Assembly (NCBI RefSeq): GCF_001866665.1
Contig: NZ_MLYO01000019.1
Coordinates: forward strand, 1-64,000
Origin: Streptomyces monashensis
Lineage (GTDB): Bacteria; Actinomycetota; Actinomycetes; Streptomycetales; Streptomycetaceae
Direction: 5' to 3'
Length of the DNA: 64,000 bases
In this document: positions 51,733-60,556 of the stretch, one piece after another
Layout of the letters: every line of letters begins with the position of its first letter
How positions within the stretch are numbered: position 1 is the stretch's first letter
The notes under the pieces: model-generated
Database searches by the model: none
What the model was told of the DNA's origin: nothing
The model's input: only the letters and a program-made list of their open reading frames with translations
Program-made: the position numbers and the translations under genes

Positions 51733-52734
51733 TTAGCCGTTGGACCCCGACCGCAGCTTGGCGAGGTCGGACTTGACGGTGTTGATCGGGATCGCGAAGC
51801 CGAGGCCGATGCTGCCCGCGTCGGAGGACGACGAGGACTGCTGGCTCGACGAGTACATCGCGGAGTTGATGCCGATGATGTTGCCGCTCGCGTCGATCAG
51901 CGCACCGCCGGAGTTGCCGGGGTTGAGGGACGCGTCGGTCTGGATGGCCTTGTACGTCGTCGTGGACGAGCCGGTGTCGCCGTTGAACTGACGGCCGCCG
52001 AACTGGAACGGCCAGTTTCCGTCGCCGCCCTGGTTCTGGCCCTGGTTCTCCTCGGTGGAGACGGTGACGTTCCGGTTCAGGGCGGAGACGATGCCGCTGG
52101 TCACGGTGCCGGTCAGGCCCTCGGGGGAGCCGATCGCGACGACCGCGTCGCCGACCTGGATGCCGCTGGAGTTGCCGAGCGCGGCCGTCTTCAGGCCCGA
52201 GGCGCCCTGGAGCTTGAGCAGCGCCAGGTCCTTGGAGCTGTCGGTGCCGACGACCTGGGCCGTGTAGCGGCTGCCGTCGCTGGTGCGCACCTTGATGGAC
52301 TGCGCGCCGGAGATGACGTGGTTGTTGGTGACTATCTCGCCGTTCGACGTGATGACCACGCCGGAGCCGGTGGAGGAGCCGCTGTCGAGGGTCGCGTTGA
52401 TCTCGACCACGCTGGGGCTGACCGCGGCGGCGATCGCGGCGACGTCGCCGCGCTTGCTCGAGGGCACCACGTTGGTCGCCGTGGCGCTGGAGGAGACCGT
52501 GTCCTTGCCGGTCAGCTCCTGGAAGGCGTAGGCGGTGCCGCCGCCGACGGCCGCCGCGACGATCGCGACCGCCGCGAGCAGGGCGACCGGGCCACGGCCC
52601 CGCCTGCGGGGCGCGGGCTCCGGAGCGGCCACGGCCGTCGTCACCGGCTGGTACGGCGGCGGGGGCGGCCACTCGGGGTTCACAGGAGCGGAGTAGTGGT
52701 GCTGCTGCGTCTCATTGCCCTGGCTCTCGGTCAT
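51733..52734 (-). CDS. htrB: HtrA/DegP-like membrane serine protease without PDZ domain
   Basis: 333 residues. A cytoplasmic Pro-rich N-terminus and one membrane helix (residues 49-71) precede an extracytoplasmic trypsin-like domain with His in VTNNHVI, Asp in SSKDLALLK and Ser in NPGNSGGAL. The protein stops right after the protease domain, so it lacks the PDZ domain usual for DegP. It degrades misfolded secreted proteins. CTCAG repeats in its promoter predict activation by the adjacent response regulator. Confidence 0.88.
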   Translation of the reverse strand: MTESQGNETQQHHYSAPVNPEWPPPPPYQPVTTAVAAPEPAPRRRGRGPVALLAAVAIVAAAVGGGTAYAFQELTGKDTVSSSATATNVVPSSKRGDVAAIAAAVSPSVVEINATLDSGSSTGSGVVITSNGEIVTNNHVISGAQSIKVRTSDGSRYTAQVVGTDSSKDLALLKLQGASGLKTAALGNSSGIQVGDAVVAIGSPEGLTGTVTSGIVSALNRNVTVSTEENQGQNQGGDGNWPFQFGGRQFNGDTGSSTTTYKAIQTDASLNPGNSGGALIDASGNIIGINSAMYSSSQQSSSSSDAGSIGLGFAIPINTVKSDLAKLRSGSNG

Positions 52735-52756
52735 GCAAAGAGAATCCCCCGCGAAC

Positions 52757-52783
52757 GTGAGAGCTTCCTGAGTGCTTGCTGAG
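52757..52783 (-). promoter_or_regulatory. CTCAG direct repeats, 11-bp spacing, before the HtrA-like gene
   Basis: On the minus strand CTCAG begins at 52783 and 52772 and CTCAC at 52761, exactly 11 bp apart. GATTCT at 52746-52741 may be the -10 box. An inverted copy of the CTCAG-containing 12-mer CGGGCTTCTCAG lies at 52837-52848. These are the expected targets of the CssR-type regulator. Confidence 0.65.
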
Positions 52784-52855
52784 AAGCCCGGCAGAACCGC
52801 GTTTGCCCGATATAAAGAAGCTTCTCGCAGCTCGCGCGGGCTTCTCAGACGGGCT

Positions 52856-53896
52856 TCAGGAAGCGGCCGGCGTCTCCTGGCAGCCGCAGCTCGTGCGCAC
52901 CACCAGCCGCGACGGGAACGTCCTCAGCCGCTCCCGGCGCGAGCCCGCCACCCGGAGCCCGTCGTCCAGGACCAGGTCGACCGCCGCCCGGGCCATCGCC
53001 GAGCGGTCCGAGGCGACCGTGGTCAGCGGCGGGTCGGTGAGCGCGGCCTCCTTGATGTCGTCGAACCCGGCCACCGCCAGCTCGCCGGGCACGTCGATGC
53101 GCAGCTCGCGCGCGGCCCGCAGCAGGCCGATCGCCTGGTCGTCGGTGGAGCAGAAGATCGCGGGCGGCCGGTGGGGCCCGGACAGGACCTCCAGGCCCAC
53201 CCGGTAGGCGTCGTAGCGGTTGTACGGCGCCTCGAACAGCCGGCCCTCGGTGCTCAGGCCCGCCTCGGCCATGGCCCGCCTCCACCCCTCGACGTGGTCG
53301 GAGACCGGGTCGCCGACGGCCGGCGTCTCCGCCGTCCCGCCCAGACAGGCGACGTAGTCGTGCCCGTGCTCCAGCAGATGGCGTACGGCGAGCTGGGCGC
53401 CGCCCAGGTCGTCGGTGACCACGGCGACGTCGTCGATGGCCTCGGGCCGCTCGTGCAGCAGCACCACCCGGGCGTCCCAGGCGTCGATCTCGGCGGCGGC
53501 CAGGTCGTTCAGGGCGTGGCTCACCAGGATCAGGCCGGACACGCGCATGCCCAGGAAGGCGCGCAGATAGTGGACCTCGCGCTCGCCGATGTAGTCGGTG
53601 TTGCCGACGAGGACCATTTTTCCGCGCTCGGAGGCGGCCTGCTCGACCGCGTGCGCCATCTCGCCGAAGAACGGCTGGCGGGCGTCCGGGATGATCAGGC
53701 CTATGAGATCGGTGCGGCGCGATGCCATGGCCTGGGCGACCCGGTCGGGCCGGTACCCCAGCTCCTTGATCGCCGCGAGGACACGCTCGCGCGTGGCCGG
53801 GGCGACCGGCCGGGGTCCGTTGTTGATGACATAGCTGACCACGGCGGTGGAAGTCCCCGCCAGCCGCGCCACATCATCCCGAGTCACCTTGGCCAC
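52856..53896 (-). CDS. LacI-family transcriptional regulator
   Basis: 346 residues. The LacI DNA-binding helix ([28 protein letters not shown]) at residues 4-31 is followed by a periplasmic-binding-protein-like effector domain ([30 protein letters not shown]). The C-terminus ends with CGCQE. It probably controls a sugar or other carbon-source gene set outside the window, since no transporter or glycosidase lies beside it. GTG start at 53896. Confidence 0.88.
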   Translation of the reverse strand: MAKVTRDDVARLAGTSTAVVSYVINNGPRPVAPATRERVLAAIKELGYRPDRVAQAMASRRTDLIGLIIPDARQPFFGEMAHAVEQAASERGKMVLVGNTDYIGEREVHYLRAFLGMRVSGLILVSHALNDLAAAEIDAWDARVVLLHERPEAIDDVAVVTDDLGGAQLAVRHLLEHGHDYVACLGGTAETPAVGDPVSDHVEGWRRAMAEAGLSTEGRLFEAPYNRYDAYRVGLEVLSGPHRPPAIFCSTDDQAIGLLRAARELRIDVPGELAVAGFDDIKEAALTDPPLTTVASDRSAMARAAVDLVLDDGLRVAGSRRERLRTFPSRLVVRTSCGCQETPAAS

Positions 53897-53982
53897 GCGC
53901 GGAGTCTACGCGGATGGACCCACTCTGGGCAGGGCGTATCAGTGCTCGGATGGTGCCCCGAGGTGCGGGGACTGTGCGGGGA

Positions 53983-54783
53983 CTACGCGTCGGCGTGGAC
54001 GTCGGCGCCGTCCCGGACGGCCGTCTCGGCCGTCTTGTCCGGATCCTCCGCCTTTGCCTGTCCGGCCTTGGCCTTGGCCTCCTCGGCCGCCTTCTCGGCG
54101 GCGCGCTCGACCTTCTCCGGGGTGACGAACCGGTAGCCGACGTTCCGTACGGTGCCGATCAGCGACTCGTGCTCCGGGCCGAGCTTGGCCCGCAGCCGCC
54201 GTACGTGCACGTCGACCGTGCGGGTGCCGCCGAAGTAGTCGTAGCCCCAGACCTCCTGGAGGAGCTGGGCGCGGGTGAAGACGCGGCCCGGGTGCTGGGC
54301 GAGGTATTTCAGCAGCTCGAACTCCTTGAAGGTGAGGTCGAGCACCCGCCCCTTGAGCTTGGCGGAGTACGTGGCCTCGTCCACCGAGAGATCGCCGTTG
54401 CGGATCTCCATCGGGGAGTCGTCGCCCACGATCTGCTGGCGTCCCGTCGCGAGCCGCAGCCGCGCCTCCACCTCCGCGGGACCGGCGGTGTCGAGGAGGA
54501 CGTCGTCGATGCCCCAGTCGGCGGTGACGGCGGCGAGCCCGCCCTCGGTGACGACGAGGATCAGCGGACAGCCGGGGCCGGTGGACCGCAGCAGCTGGCA
54601 CAGGCTGCGCACCTGCGGCAGGTCGCGGCGGCCGTCGACGAGGATGACGTCGGCACCCGGGGTGTCGACCAGGGCGGGCCCCTCCGCCGGGGCCACGCGC
54701 ACGTTGTGCAGCAGCAGGCCGAGTGCGGGCAGCACCTCCGTCGAGGGCTGGAGGGCGTTGGTCAGGAGCAGCAGAGAACTCAT
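53983..54783 (-). CDS. glnR: Nitrogen regulator GlnR
   Basis: 266 residues, matching the known GlnR length. An OmpR-like receiver ([26 protein letters not shown]) with an altered acidic pocket is followed by a winged-helix domain ([55 protein letters not shown] in outline). The C-terminal 40 residues are a charged Ala/Lys/Glu tail. It is the global regulator of nitrogen assimilation in Streptomyces and lacks a cognate kinase. The ATG at 54783 fits the family; the frame open to 54969 is not coding. Confidence 0.93.
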   Translation of the reverse strand: MSSLLLLTNALQPSTEVLPALGLLLHNVRVAPAEGPALVDTPGADVILVDGRRDLPQVRSLCQLLRSTGPGCPLILVVTEGGLAAVTADWGIDDVLLDTAGPAEVEARLRLATGRQQIVGDDSPMEIRNGDLSVDEATYSAKLKGRVLDLTFKEFELLKYLAQHPGRVFTRAQLLQEVWGYDYFGGTRTVDVHVRRLRAKLGPEHESLIGTVRNVGYRFVTPEKVERAAEKAAEEAKAKAGQAKAEDPDKTAETAVRDGADVHADA

Positions 54784-54886
54784 ACGTCTGGTTCCTCCTC
54801 GGGTCCCCGCGAGGACTGTGCGGACGGGCACTGCTCTGCGATCCCGAAGGCCCCGTACACGGCCACGGGCCACCTGGGGTTTCCCG

Positions 54887-55118
54887 TTTCGTATACAACG
54901 CTTCCGAAAGCACAAAAGGACCCGGGGGCTTCGCTGCCCGAGTCCTCTGCCCAGCAGAATAGCCCACATGAGGAACCGTTCGGCAGGTCAAGTGGCGCAT
55001 TCCACCGTTCGTCCGAATCCCGAGACACGCAGACAGGAAGCTTTCCGGACGTTCTTGCACACCACCGACGGAATTCCGGTCGATTCCGTATACGATCCGG
55101 GCGCCGTTGTATACGAAA
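54887..55118. repeat. Widely spaced GTATAC inverted repeats around the glnR/hydrolase promoters
   Basis: TTTCGTATACAACG (54887-54900) recurs as its exact reverse complement, CGTTGTATACGAAA (55105-55118), 204 bp away. A third GTATAC lies at 55088-55093. One site is upstream of both genes and two are inside the hydrolase coding sequence. AT-rich hexamers such as GTATAC are rare in this DNA, so a DNA-looping operator or a similar control site is suggested. Confidence 0.55.
54917..54946 (-). terminator. Hairpin with T tract upstream of glnR
   Basis: AGGACCCGGGGGC and GCCCGAGTCCT-type arms pair with few mismatches. On the minus strand the hairpin is followed by TTTTG, so it would stop transcripts before they enter glnR, or attenuate a longer glnR leader. 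Confidence 0.5.
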
Positions 55119-55828
55119 GCCCGGAATCCCTGCCCGACACCTCGGGTACGCCCGCCCGTGACCTCGTGTTCGTGATCGCCCACGGGTTCACCGGGGACGT
55201 GGACCGGCCGCACGTACGAAGGGTGGCGGGCGTCCTCGCGCGTTACGGCGCCGTCCTCACCTTCTCCTTCCGCGGCCACGGACGCTCCGGCGGCCGCTCC
55301 ACGGTCGGCGACAAGGAGGTGCTCGACCTCGCCGCCGCCGTCGACCGGGCCCGCTCCCTCGGGCACGCGCGCGTGGCGACCGTCGGCTTCTCCATGGGCG
55401 GCTCGGTCGTCCTGCGCCACGCGGCCCTGTACCCGCGCACGGTCGACGCGGTCGTGTCGGTCAGCGCCCCCGCCCGCTGGTACTACCGCGGCACCGCCCC
55501 CATGCGCCGGCTGCACTGGCTGGTGACCCGCCCCGAGGGCCGCCTGGTCGGCCGGTACGGCCTGCGCACCCGCATCCACCACCGCGACTGGGACCCGGTC
55601 CCGCTCTCCCCGGCCGAGTCGGTCCCGCTCATCGCCCCCACACCCCTGCTCGTCGTCCACGGCGACCAGGACGGCTATTTCCCCCTCGACCACCCCCGGA
55701 TGCTCGCCGAGGCGGCCGCTGACCACGGGGAACTCTGGGTGGAGCACGGCATGGGCCACGCCGAGCACGCGGCCGACGACGCGCTGCTGGCCCGGATCGC
55801 GGACTGGGCTGTCGGCGCGGCGGGCTAG
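54968..55828 (+). CDS. Alpha/beta hydrolase
   Basis: 286 residues of the serine-hydrolase fold. The nucleophile elbow is GFSMGGS (about residue 138), the oxyanion segment is IAHGFTGD and the catalytic His lies in EHGMGHAEH near the C-terminus; the Asp is in HGDQDGYFP. It resembles lysophospholipase or carboxylesterase-like members. The ATG at 54968 starts it 184 bp from the divergent glnR start. Its promoter may be controlled by the GTATAC sites. Confidence 0.85.
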   Translation: MRNRSAGQVAHSTVRPNPETRRQEAFRTFLHTTDGIPVDSVYDPGAVVYESPESLPDTSGTPARDLVFVIAHGFTGDVDRPHVRRVAGVLARYGAVLTFSFRGHGRSGGRSTVGDKEVLDLAAAVDRARSLGHARVATVGFSMGGSVVLRHAALYPRTVDAVVSVSAPARWYYRGTAPMRRLHWLVTRPEGRLVGRYGLRTRIHHRDWDPVPLSPAESVPLIAPTPLLVVHGDQDGYFPLDHPRMLAEAAADHGELWVEHGMGHAEHAADDALLARIADWAVGAAG

Positions 55829-55897
55829 CCTGACACCATCTGTATCCCTGTCTTTAGTCTTTTCCCGTCCTTCTCTTGCCGTCGATTGAGGAACGAG

Positions 55898-56152
55898 ATG
55901 CCCAAGGTCACGGTGCGCTACTGGGCCGCCGCCAAGGCCGCGTCCGGCGTCGCCGAGGAGCCGTGCGACGCGGACACGCTGGCCGACGCGCTGGCAGCCG
56001 TGCGCGCGCGACACCCCGGTGAGCTGACGCGTGTGCTCCAGCGATGCTCCTTCCTCATAGACGGTGACCCCGTCGGGACCCGCGCGCATGAGACGGTACG
56101 GCTGGCCGAGGGCGGCACGGTCGAGGTGCTCCCGCCGTTCGCAGGAGGATGA
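55898..56152 (+). CDS. MoaD/ThiS-family sulfur-carrier protein
   Basis: 84-residue beta-grasp protein ending in FAGG, the C-terminal Gly-Gly that is activated and thiocarboxylated in molybdopterin or thiamine-type sulfur transfer. The core is KVTVRYWAAAKAASGVAEE. The ATG at 55898 has GAGGAACGAG upstream; an in-frame TTG at 55886 is less likely. No moaE or moeB gene is adjacent, so its pathway here is open. The gene lies 6 bp before the next gene on the same strand. Confidence 0.85.
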   Translation: MPKVTVRYWAAAKAASGVAEEPCDADTLADALAAVRARHPGELTRVLQRCSFLIDGDPVGTRAHETVRLAEGGTVEVLPPFAGG

Positions 56153-56158
56153 GGCGCG

Positions 56159-57346
56159 ATGAGCGACCAGCCGCATGAGGGGTACGGGCCCTATGACCCG
56201 TACCACCAGCAACAACAGCAACCACAGCAGCAGGAACAGCAGCAGTGGCAGGCCTACGACCAGTACGGGCAGTACGGGCAGCAGGCGGGCTACGACCCCC
56301 AGTCGACCCAGCAGTGGCAGGGCCAGACGTGGGACACGCAGACGCACGCGCACACGTACCCGCCGGCGCAGCCATACGAGGGCCAGCAGCAGTACCAGCA
56401 GCCCCAGCCCCAGCACTATCAGCAGCAGCCCGCGTACTCCGGGCCGTACGCGCAGCCGCAGCCGCAGCCGCAGCCGCAGCCGCAGCCGGTGCCGGAGCCG
56501 AAGGCCGCGCCCGCGCCCGTGCCCGAGCCGGAGGCGGAAGCGGAGGGGGAGCCGGAGTACGGTCCGGCCACGCTCGGCGGGAACGCCCGGCTCACGGACG
56601 CCCAGCGGGCGCGCCTGGAGGGCCGTTCGCCGGTCATCGAGCCCGGCATGCAGCCGGCGCTGCTGACCGCCGTCCTCGGCCTGCTCCTGGCCGTGACGGC
56701 GCCGATCGCTTCGTACGCCCTGGTCGTCCCGCTGGTCGTGCTCCAGGCCGTGACGGCGGCGGGCTGGTTCCGGCTGAACGGCATGTGGCCCGCCCGGCAG
56801 GGCATCGCGCTGGCCTTCGCGGGCGGCCTGACGGCCGACGCGGCGGTCCTGGTCGCGGGCCGGGACAACGCGCCCGCCGCGATCCTCGGCCCCCTCGGCG
56901 TCTGGGTCCTGCTGTCCCTGGTCCTCCAGCTGCGCTCGCACGCCTCGCCGGACGAGCGGATGTACGGCCTGATGGCCACGGTCGCCTCGGCGTCGCTGAC
57001 CGTCCTCGCCACCGGCTACCTGGGCGCCGACACGCACGCGGTGTCGGTCGGCGCGGCGGCGGTGGCTGTCGCGGTCCTGGCCCGGGCGCTGCCCCTGCCG
57101 ACCCCGGTCTCGGTCGTGGTCTCCCTGCTGGCGGCGGCCGGCGCGGGCATCGCGGTGGGCGGGATGACCCACTTCGGCACGCAGGGCGCCGCCCTGGGCG
57201 CGGCGGCAGCGGCCTGTGCCCTGATCGGCCACCGCGTCGCCAGCTACGACTACCCGTCCCGCTTCGTGCACTTCACGGCCGGCGTCGCGCTCCCGCTGTC
57301 CGCGGCGGCCCCGGTGGTGTGGGCCCTGGGCCGCGCACTGGGCTGA
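56159..57346 (+). CDS. Membrane protein with Gln/Pro-rich N-terminus
   Basis: 395 residues. Residues 1-125 are low complexity (QQQ, PQPQ and Tyr-rich repeats, then an acidic stretch) and probably disordered in the cytoplasm. Residues 165-390 have about eight membrane helices (LTAVLGLLLAVTAPIASYALV, VLQAVTAAGWFRLNGMW and others). No enzymatic motif is visible. It follows the MoaD-like gene by six bases and may share its transcript. The function is unknown. Confidence 0.75.
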   Translation: MSDQPHEGYGPYDPYHQQQQQPQQQEQQQWQAYDQYGQYGQQAGYDPQSTQQWQGQTWDTQTHAHTYPPAQPYEGQQQYQQPQPQHYQQQPAYSGPYAQPQPQPQPQPQPVPEPKAAPAPVPEPEAEAEGEPEYGPATLGGNARLTDAQRARLEGRSPVIEPGMQPALLTAVLGLLLAVTAPIASYALVVPLVVLQAVTAAGWFRLNGMWPARQGIALAFAGGLTADAAVLVAGRDNAPAAILGPLGVWVLLSLVLQLRSHASPDERMYGLMATVASASLTVLATGYLGADTHAVSVGAAAVAVAVLARALPLPTPVSVVVSLLAAAGAGIAVGGMTHFGTQGAALGAAAAACALIGHRVASYDYPSRFVHFTAGVALPLSAAAPVVWALGRALG

Positions 57347-57362
57347 GCAGGCCGAGCAGACC

Positions 57363-57407
57363 GAAGGGCCGTACCCCGTGGCGTCCAACCCTGGGGTACG
57401 GCCCTTC
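57363..57407. terminator. Strong bidirectional terminator
   Basis: GAAGGGCCGTACCCC and GGGGTACGGCCCTTC form a perfect 15-bp stem around a 15-nt loop, 17 bp after the membrane-protein gene and 38 bp from the convergent DUF1416 stop. Confidence 0.85.
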
Positions 57408-57444
57408 TGTCCGTCACTCAGCCGTCACCGAGCCCTCGGCTCGC

Positions 57445-57732
57445 TCAGACCGCGATGGCGACCTCGGCCAGCCCACCCTGCTGGGCCACGACCGTGCGGT
57501 CGGCGGAGCCGCCCGGCACCAGCGCCCGCACGGTCCACGTGCCCTCGGCCGCGTAGAACCGGAACTGGCCGGTCGCCGAGGTCGGGACCTCGGCCGTGAA
57601 CTCGCCGGTCGAGTCCAGCAGACGGACGTAGCCCGTCACCGGCTCGCCGTCGCGGGTCACCTGACCCTGGATCGTGGTCTCACCGGGCTTGATCGTCGAG
57701 GCGTCGGGGCCGCCGGCCTTCGCTCCGCACAT
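57445..57732 (-). CDS. DUF1416-family protein
   Basis: 95-residue protein of unknown function, mostly strands (TTIQGQVTRDGEPVTGYVRLLD, FTAEVPTSATGQFRFYAAEGTWTVRALVPGG), like a small immunoglobulin-type fold. An N-terminal Cys (MCGAKAGG) is conserved in relatives. It follows the rhodanese gene on the same strand with a 27-bp gap, the conserved pair in actinobacteria, so it probably takes part in sulfur transfer. Confidence 0.85.
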   Translation of the reverse strand: MCGAKAGGPDASTIKPGETTIQGQVTRDGEPVTGYVRLLDSTGEFTAEVPTSATGQFRFYAAEGTWTVRALVPGGSADRTVVAQQGGLAEVAIAV

Positions 57733-57759
57733 GTCGTCTCTCCAGAAGAAGGGGATGTC

Positions 57760-58605
57760 TTACTTGTTGGCGCCGAGCTCGATCGGCACGCCGACGAGGG
57801 AGCCGTACTCGGTCCAGGAACCGTCGTAGTTCTTGACGTTCCGCACGCCGAGCAGCTCGTGCAGCACGAACCAGGTCAGGGCCGAGCGCTCACCGATGCG
57901 GCAGTACGCGATGGTGTCCTTGGCGAGGTCCACGCTCTCCTCGGCGTAGAGCTCCTTGAGCTCCTCGTCCGACTTGAAGGTGCCGTCGTCGTTGGCGTTC
58001 TTCGACCACGGGATGTTGCGCGCGCTCGGCACGTGGCCCGGGCGCTGCGACTGCTCCTGCGGCAGGTGGGCCGGGGCGAGCAGCTTGCCGCTGAACTCGT
58101 CGGGCGAACGCACGTCGACCAGGTTCTGCGAGCCGATCGCGGCGACGACGTCGTCACGGAAGGCGCGGATCGAGGTGTCCTGGGCCTTGGCCTTGTAGTC
58201 GGTCTTCGCGCGCTCGGGGACCTCGTCGCCGGCGACCAGCTCGCGGGCGTCCAGCTCCCACTTCTTGCGGCCGCCGTCGAGGAGCTTGACGTTCTCGTGG
58301 CCGTAGAGCTTGAAGTACCAGTAGGCGTACGACGCGAACCAGTTGTTGTTGCCGCCGTAGAGGATCACCAGCGTGTCGTTGGCGATGCCCTTCTCCGACA
58401 GCAGCTTCTCGAAGCCGGCCTGGTCGATGAAGTCGCGGCGGACCGGGTCCTGGAGGTCCTTGGTCCAGTCGATGCGGATCGCGTTCTTGATGTGGTTCTT
58501 CTCGTAGGCGGACGTGTCCTCGTCCACCTCCACGAGGGCGATGTTCGGGTTGTCCAGGTTCTCCTGGACCCAGTCGGCGTCTACGAGGACGTCGCTGCGG
58601 CTCAT
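57760..58605 (-). CDS. Thiosulfate sulfurtransferase (rhodanese, CysA/SseA type)
   Basis: 281 residues with two rhodanese domains. The inactive N domain covers about residues 1-140 (VLVDADWVQENLDNPNIALVEVDED) and the active C domain the rest, with catalytic Cys in IAYCRIGERSALT at about residue 231. The enzyme moves sulfane sulfur from thiosulfate to cyanide or other thiophilic acceptors. A tiny leader peptide gene lies 133 bp upstream. The GGAGGAGA before the ATG is a strong ribosome site. Confidence 0.9.
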   Translation of the reverse strand: MSRSDVLVDADWVQENLDNPNIALVEVDEDTSAYEKNHIKNAIRIDWTKDLQDPVRRDFIDQAGFEKLLSEKGIANDTLVILYGGNNNWFASYAYWYFKLYGHENVKLLDGGRKKWELDARELVAGDEVPERAKTDYKAKAQDTSIRAFRDDVVAAIGSQNLVDVRSPDEFSGKLLAPAHLPQEQSQRPGHVPSARNIPWSKNANDDGTFKSDEELKELYAEESVDLAKDTIAYCRIGERSALTWFVLHELLGVRNVKNYDGSWTEYGSLVGVPIELGANK

Positions 58606-58737
58606 GCTCTTTCTCCTCCGGGGCAGTCGCGGCGGGGCGTGCAGAAGTAGAGAGGGCGCTCCCGAAAAGGGCCGGGCGGCGCACGGGTGCCCTTACCAGC
58701 AGGGCGGCTGAGGGATGCGGAAGTGGGTCACTTCCAC

Positions 58738-58818
58738 TCAGAAGGGGCGACAGAGCATGGCGGCAACGCGGCACAGGTCCACTGCCCGCCGCTTCGTGAG
58801 ATCCGCCTGTCGCTTCAT
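58738..58818 (-). CDS. Putative leader peptide of the rhodanese operon (26 residues)
   Basis: ATG at 58818 opens a 26-codon frame, MKRQADLTKRR followed by AVDLCRVAAMLCRPF. This is the short 'leader peptide' seen upstream of many sulfur-assimilation genes in Streptomyces, with two Cys codons near the end. A perfect hairpin (GGAAGTG/CACTTCC, 3-nt loop) starts just after its stop. Ribosome stalling at the Cys codons could control the rhodanese gene (inference). Confidence 0.75.
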   Translation of the reverse strand: MKRQADLTKRRAVDLCRVAAMLCRPF

Positions 58819-59036
58819 GGCCCCGATCGTAGGGACGTCCGGGCGCGCGTGTCACCGGTGTGTCGTATGGCGAGACGCGATCGTCCGGATGGTGGGACGG
58901 GAAGAGCGCCCGGGGCAGGCGGCGGTGGCCTGCGGGCGCTCGAGCGGGTGACGCATCTACGGTGCGGACGTGGCCGTCTCGCCAATCGGACGAAGTCTGT
59001 CCATCGCGGTGTTCCGCAGGTGTTCCGCGGGTGCCT

Positions 59037-59780
59037 CTACCCCGCCAACCGGACGTCCGAACCCTTCACGCTGATCCGCACGCCGTCCGGCGCGGCCTGG
59101 ACCTTGTCCAGCTTGATGCCGCCGGGCAGCTGGTTGATGGCCTGGCTGAAGTCGGTGACGTCGCGGACGCGGTTGTCGGCGGCGGAAATGGCGGCCAGCT
59201 CGGGCAGGGAGTCGGCGTGGACCTCGACCTTGTTGTTCACGACGGCCACGGAGCTGAGCACGGACGTCGTCTGGTCGACCGGGATGGACAGGAACGAGCC
59301 GGTGATGTGGATCGCGACCTTGATCTTGCCGTTGCCGCCGTCGGACAGCCCCACGACCTGGGCCTGGACCCCCGGTACGACCTCGGTCGGCTGGGACTTG
59401 GAGGTCTTCAGCAGCTCGGCGTAGGAGACGGTCGCGGTGCCGGTGGCGCTGTCCGCGGTGGCGGAGCTGTAGTCGCCGGAGAAGGAGACGCCCTTCATGT
59501 CGGCCTTCAGGTCGTCGATCCGGATCGTCGTGCCGTCGGTCCCGGTGGCCGCCTGGTAGTCCTTGATCCCGACCTGGACGTCGTCCAGCGACCCGCCCGC
59601 GAGCTGGGTGAGGAACGGGAACCCCTCGATGCTGACGTCCGGCGTCGAGGCCAGCTTCTCCGTCGACTTCAGCTTGTCGGCGGCCTTCCCCTCGGCGAAG
59701 TGCACGGCGACCCGGTCCACGATCACGAACAGCCCGCCCAGGATCACGACGAGGATCAGGAGTATTCGCAGGGCGCGCAT
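59037..59780 (-). CDS. LmeA-type (DUF2993) phospholipid-binding protein
   Basis: 247 residues: an N-terminal signal anchor (RILLILVVILGGLFVIVDRVAVHFAE) and an extracytoplasmic DUF2993 domain that is mostly strands with the SIEGFPFLTQLAGGSLDDVQV segment typical of the family. LmeA of mycobacteria binds phosphatidylinositol and affects mannan. Here it probably binds membrane lipid outside the cell. The gap to the leader peptide gene (58819-59036) has no recognised feature. Confidence 0.82.
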   Translation of the reverse strand: MRALRILLILVVILGGLFVIVDRVAVHFAEGKAADKLKSTEKLASTPDVSIEGFPFLTQLAGGSLDDVQVGIKDYQAATGTDGTTIRIDDLKADMKGVSFSGDYSSATADSATGTATVSYAELLKTSKSQPTEVVPGVQAQVVGLSDGGNGKIKVAIHITGSFLSIPVDQTTSVLSSVAVVNNKVEVHADSLPELAAISAADNRVRDVTDFSQAINQLPGGIKLDKVQAAPDGVRISVKGSDVRLAG

Positions 59781-59925
59781 GTGGTGGTTCTCCCCGAGGG
59801 TCGGTGTCGTTCGTCCGCTGCCGTACGGCCGTACGCCACGGTAACCCTGCGGGGTGGGGCCGGGCGGGCTTTGTCGATCACTTGTGACAGGGGCCGCTCG
59901 GAGCCCCGCGACCTACCCTGGAGGC

Positions 59926-60189
59926 ATGTACGCGCGGCGGCGGCACGTCTACTTCGCGATGATGGGCGTCTGTATCGGGCTTTTCGTTCTGGCCTGGGGA
60001 GTCGTCCGGATCTGGTCTGTGCCGGCGGCCGTCGGCATGTGCGTGGTGGCCATGGTCATTCCGCCGGTCGCGGCGATGATCGCCAACCGCCGGGGCCCGG
60101 AGGACCGTTGGTGGGACGATCCGTCCGGGGACCCGAAGTCCGACGAGTGGTGGGACGAGCTGGACGGCAAGAAGCGCCCCCGGCAGTGA
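59926..60189 (+). CDS. DUF3099-family small membrane protein
   Basis: 87 residues with two membrane helices (YFAMMGVCIGLFVLAWGVV, VGMCVVAMVIPPVAAMIA) and a C-terminal WWDDPSGDPKSDEWWDEL tail typical of DUF3099. Function unknown. The ATG at 59926 follows CTGGAGGC. A GTG at 59854 would add 24 residues without support. Confidence 0.75.
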   Translation: MYARRRHVYFAMMGVCIGLFVLAWGVVRIWSVPAAVGMCVVAMVIPPVAAMIANRRGPEDRWWDDPSGDPKSDEWWDELDGKKRPRQ

Positions 60190-60193
60190 GCCG

Positions 60194-60556
60194 TCAGTAC
60201 ACGAGGGCCTGGGCGCCGTCGGCGAGGGCCTCCTGCACGAAGACCTGCGCGCCCGCGATCCGTACGCCCTCGATGACGTCCTTCTCGGTGATCTCCCGCC
60301 GGGCCGCGCACTGCGTGCACAGCGTGAGGCGTCCCGCGGCGAGGATCGCGTCGATCAGATCCGGCAGCGGCGCGGAGTGCGGCAGCTCGAACTCCGCGGC
60401 CCGCCCCGGCAGCGCGAACCAGGACGACTCGCCGGTCAGCCACAGCGAGACCTCGACGCCGCTGGCCACGGCCACCGCCGCCACGGTGAACGCCTGCGAA
60501 CAGCGCTCGGGCGCGTCCGCCCCGGCCGTCACCTTGATCACGAGCTTCTTGGTCAT
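60194..60556 (-). CDS. DsrE-family protein
   Basis: 120 residues of the DsrE/F-like fold (KLVIKVTAGADAPERCSQAFTVAAVAVASGVEVSLWLTGESSW). A CTQC motif near residue 82 could carry sulfur. It resembles the DsrE-like proteins of sulfur transfer, and lies next to the rhodanese block. The ATG at 60556 overlaps the stop of the gene before it (ATGA). Confidence 0.85.
   Translation of the reverse strand: MTKKLVIKVTAGADAPERCSQAFTVAAVAVASGVEVSLWLTGESSWFALPGRAAEFELPHSAPLPDLIDAILAAGRLTLCTQCAARREITEKDVIEGVRIAGAQVFVQEALADGAQALVY

Noticed and set aside
53939..57388. 1149-codon minus-strand open frame
   Set aside because: It runs antisense to the hydrolase, MoaD-like and membrane-protein genes, and out of frame with glnR; low-complexity residues and no domains.
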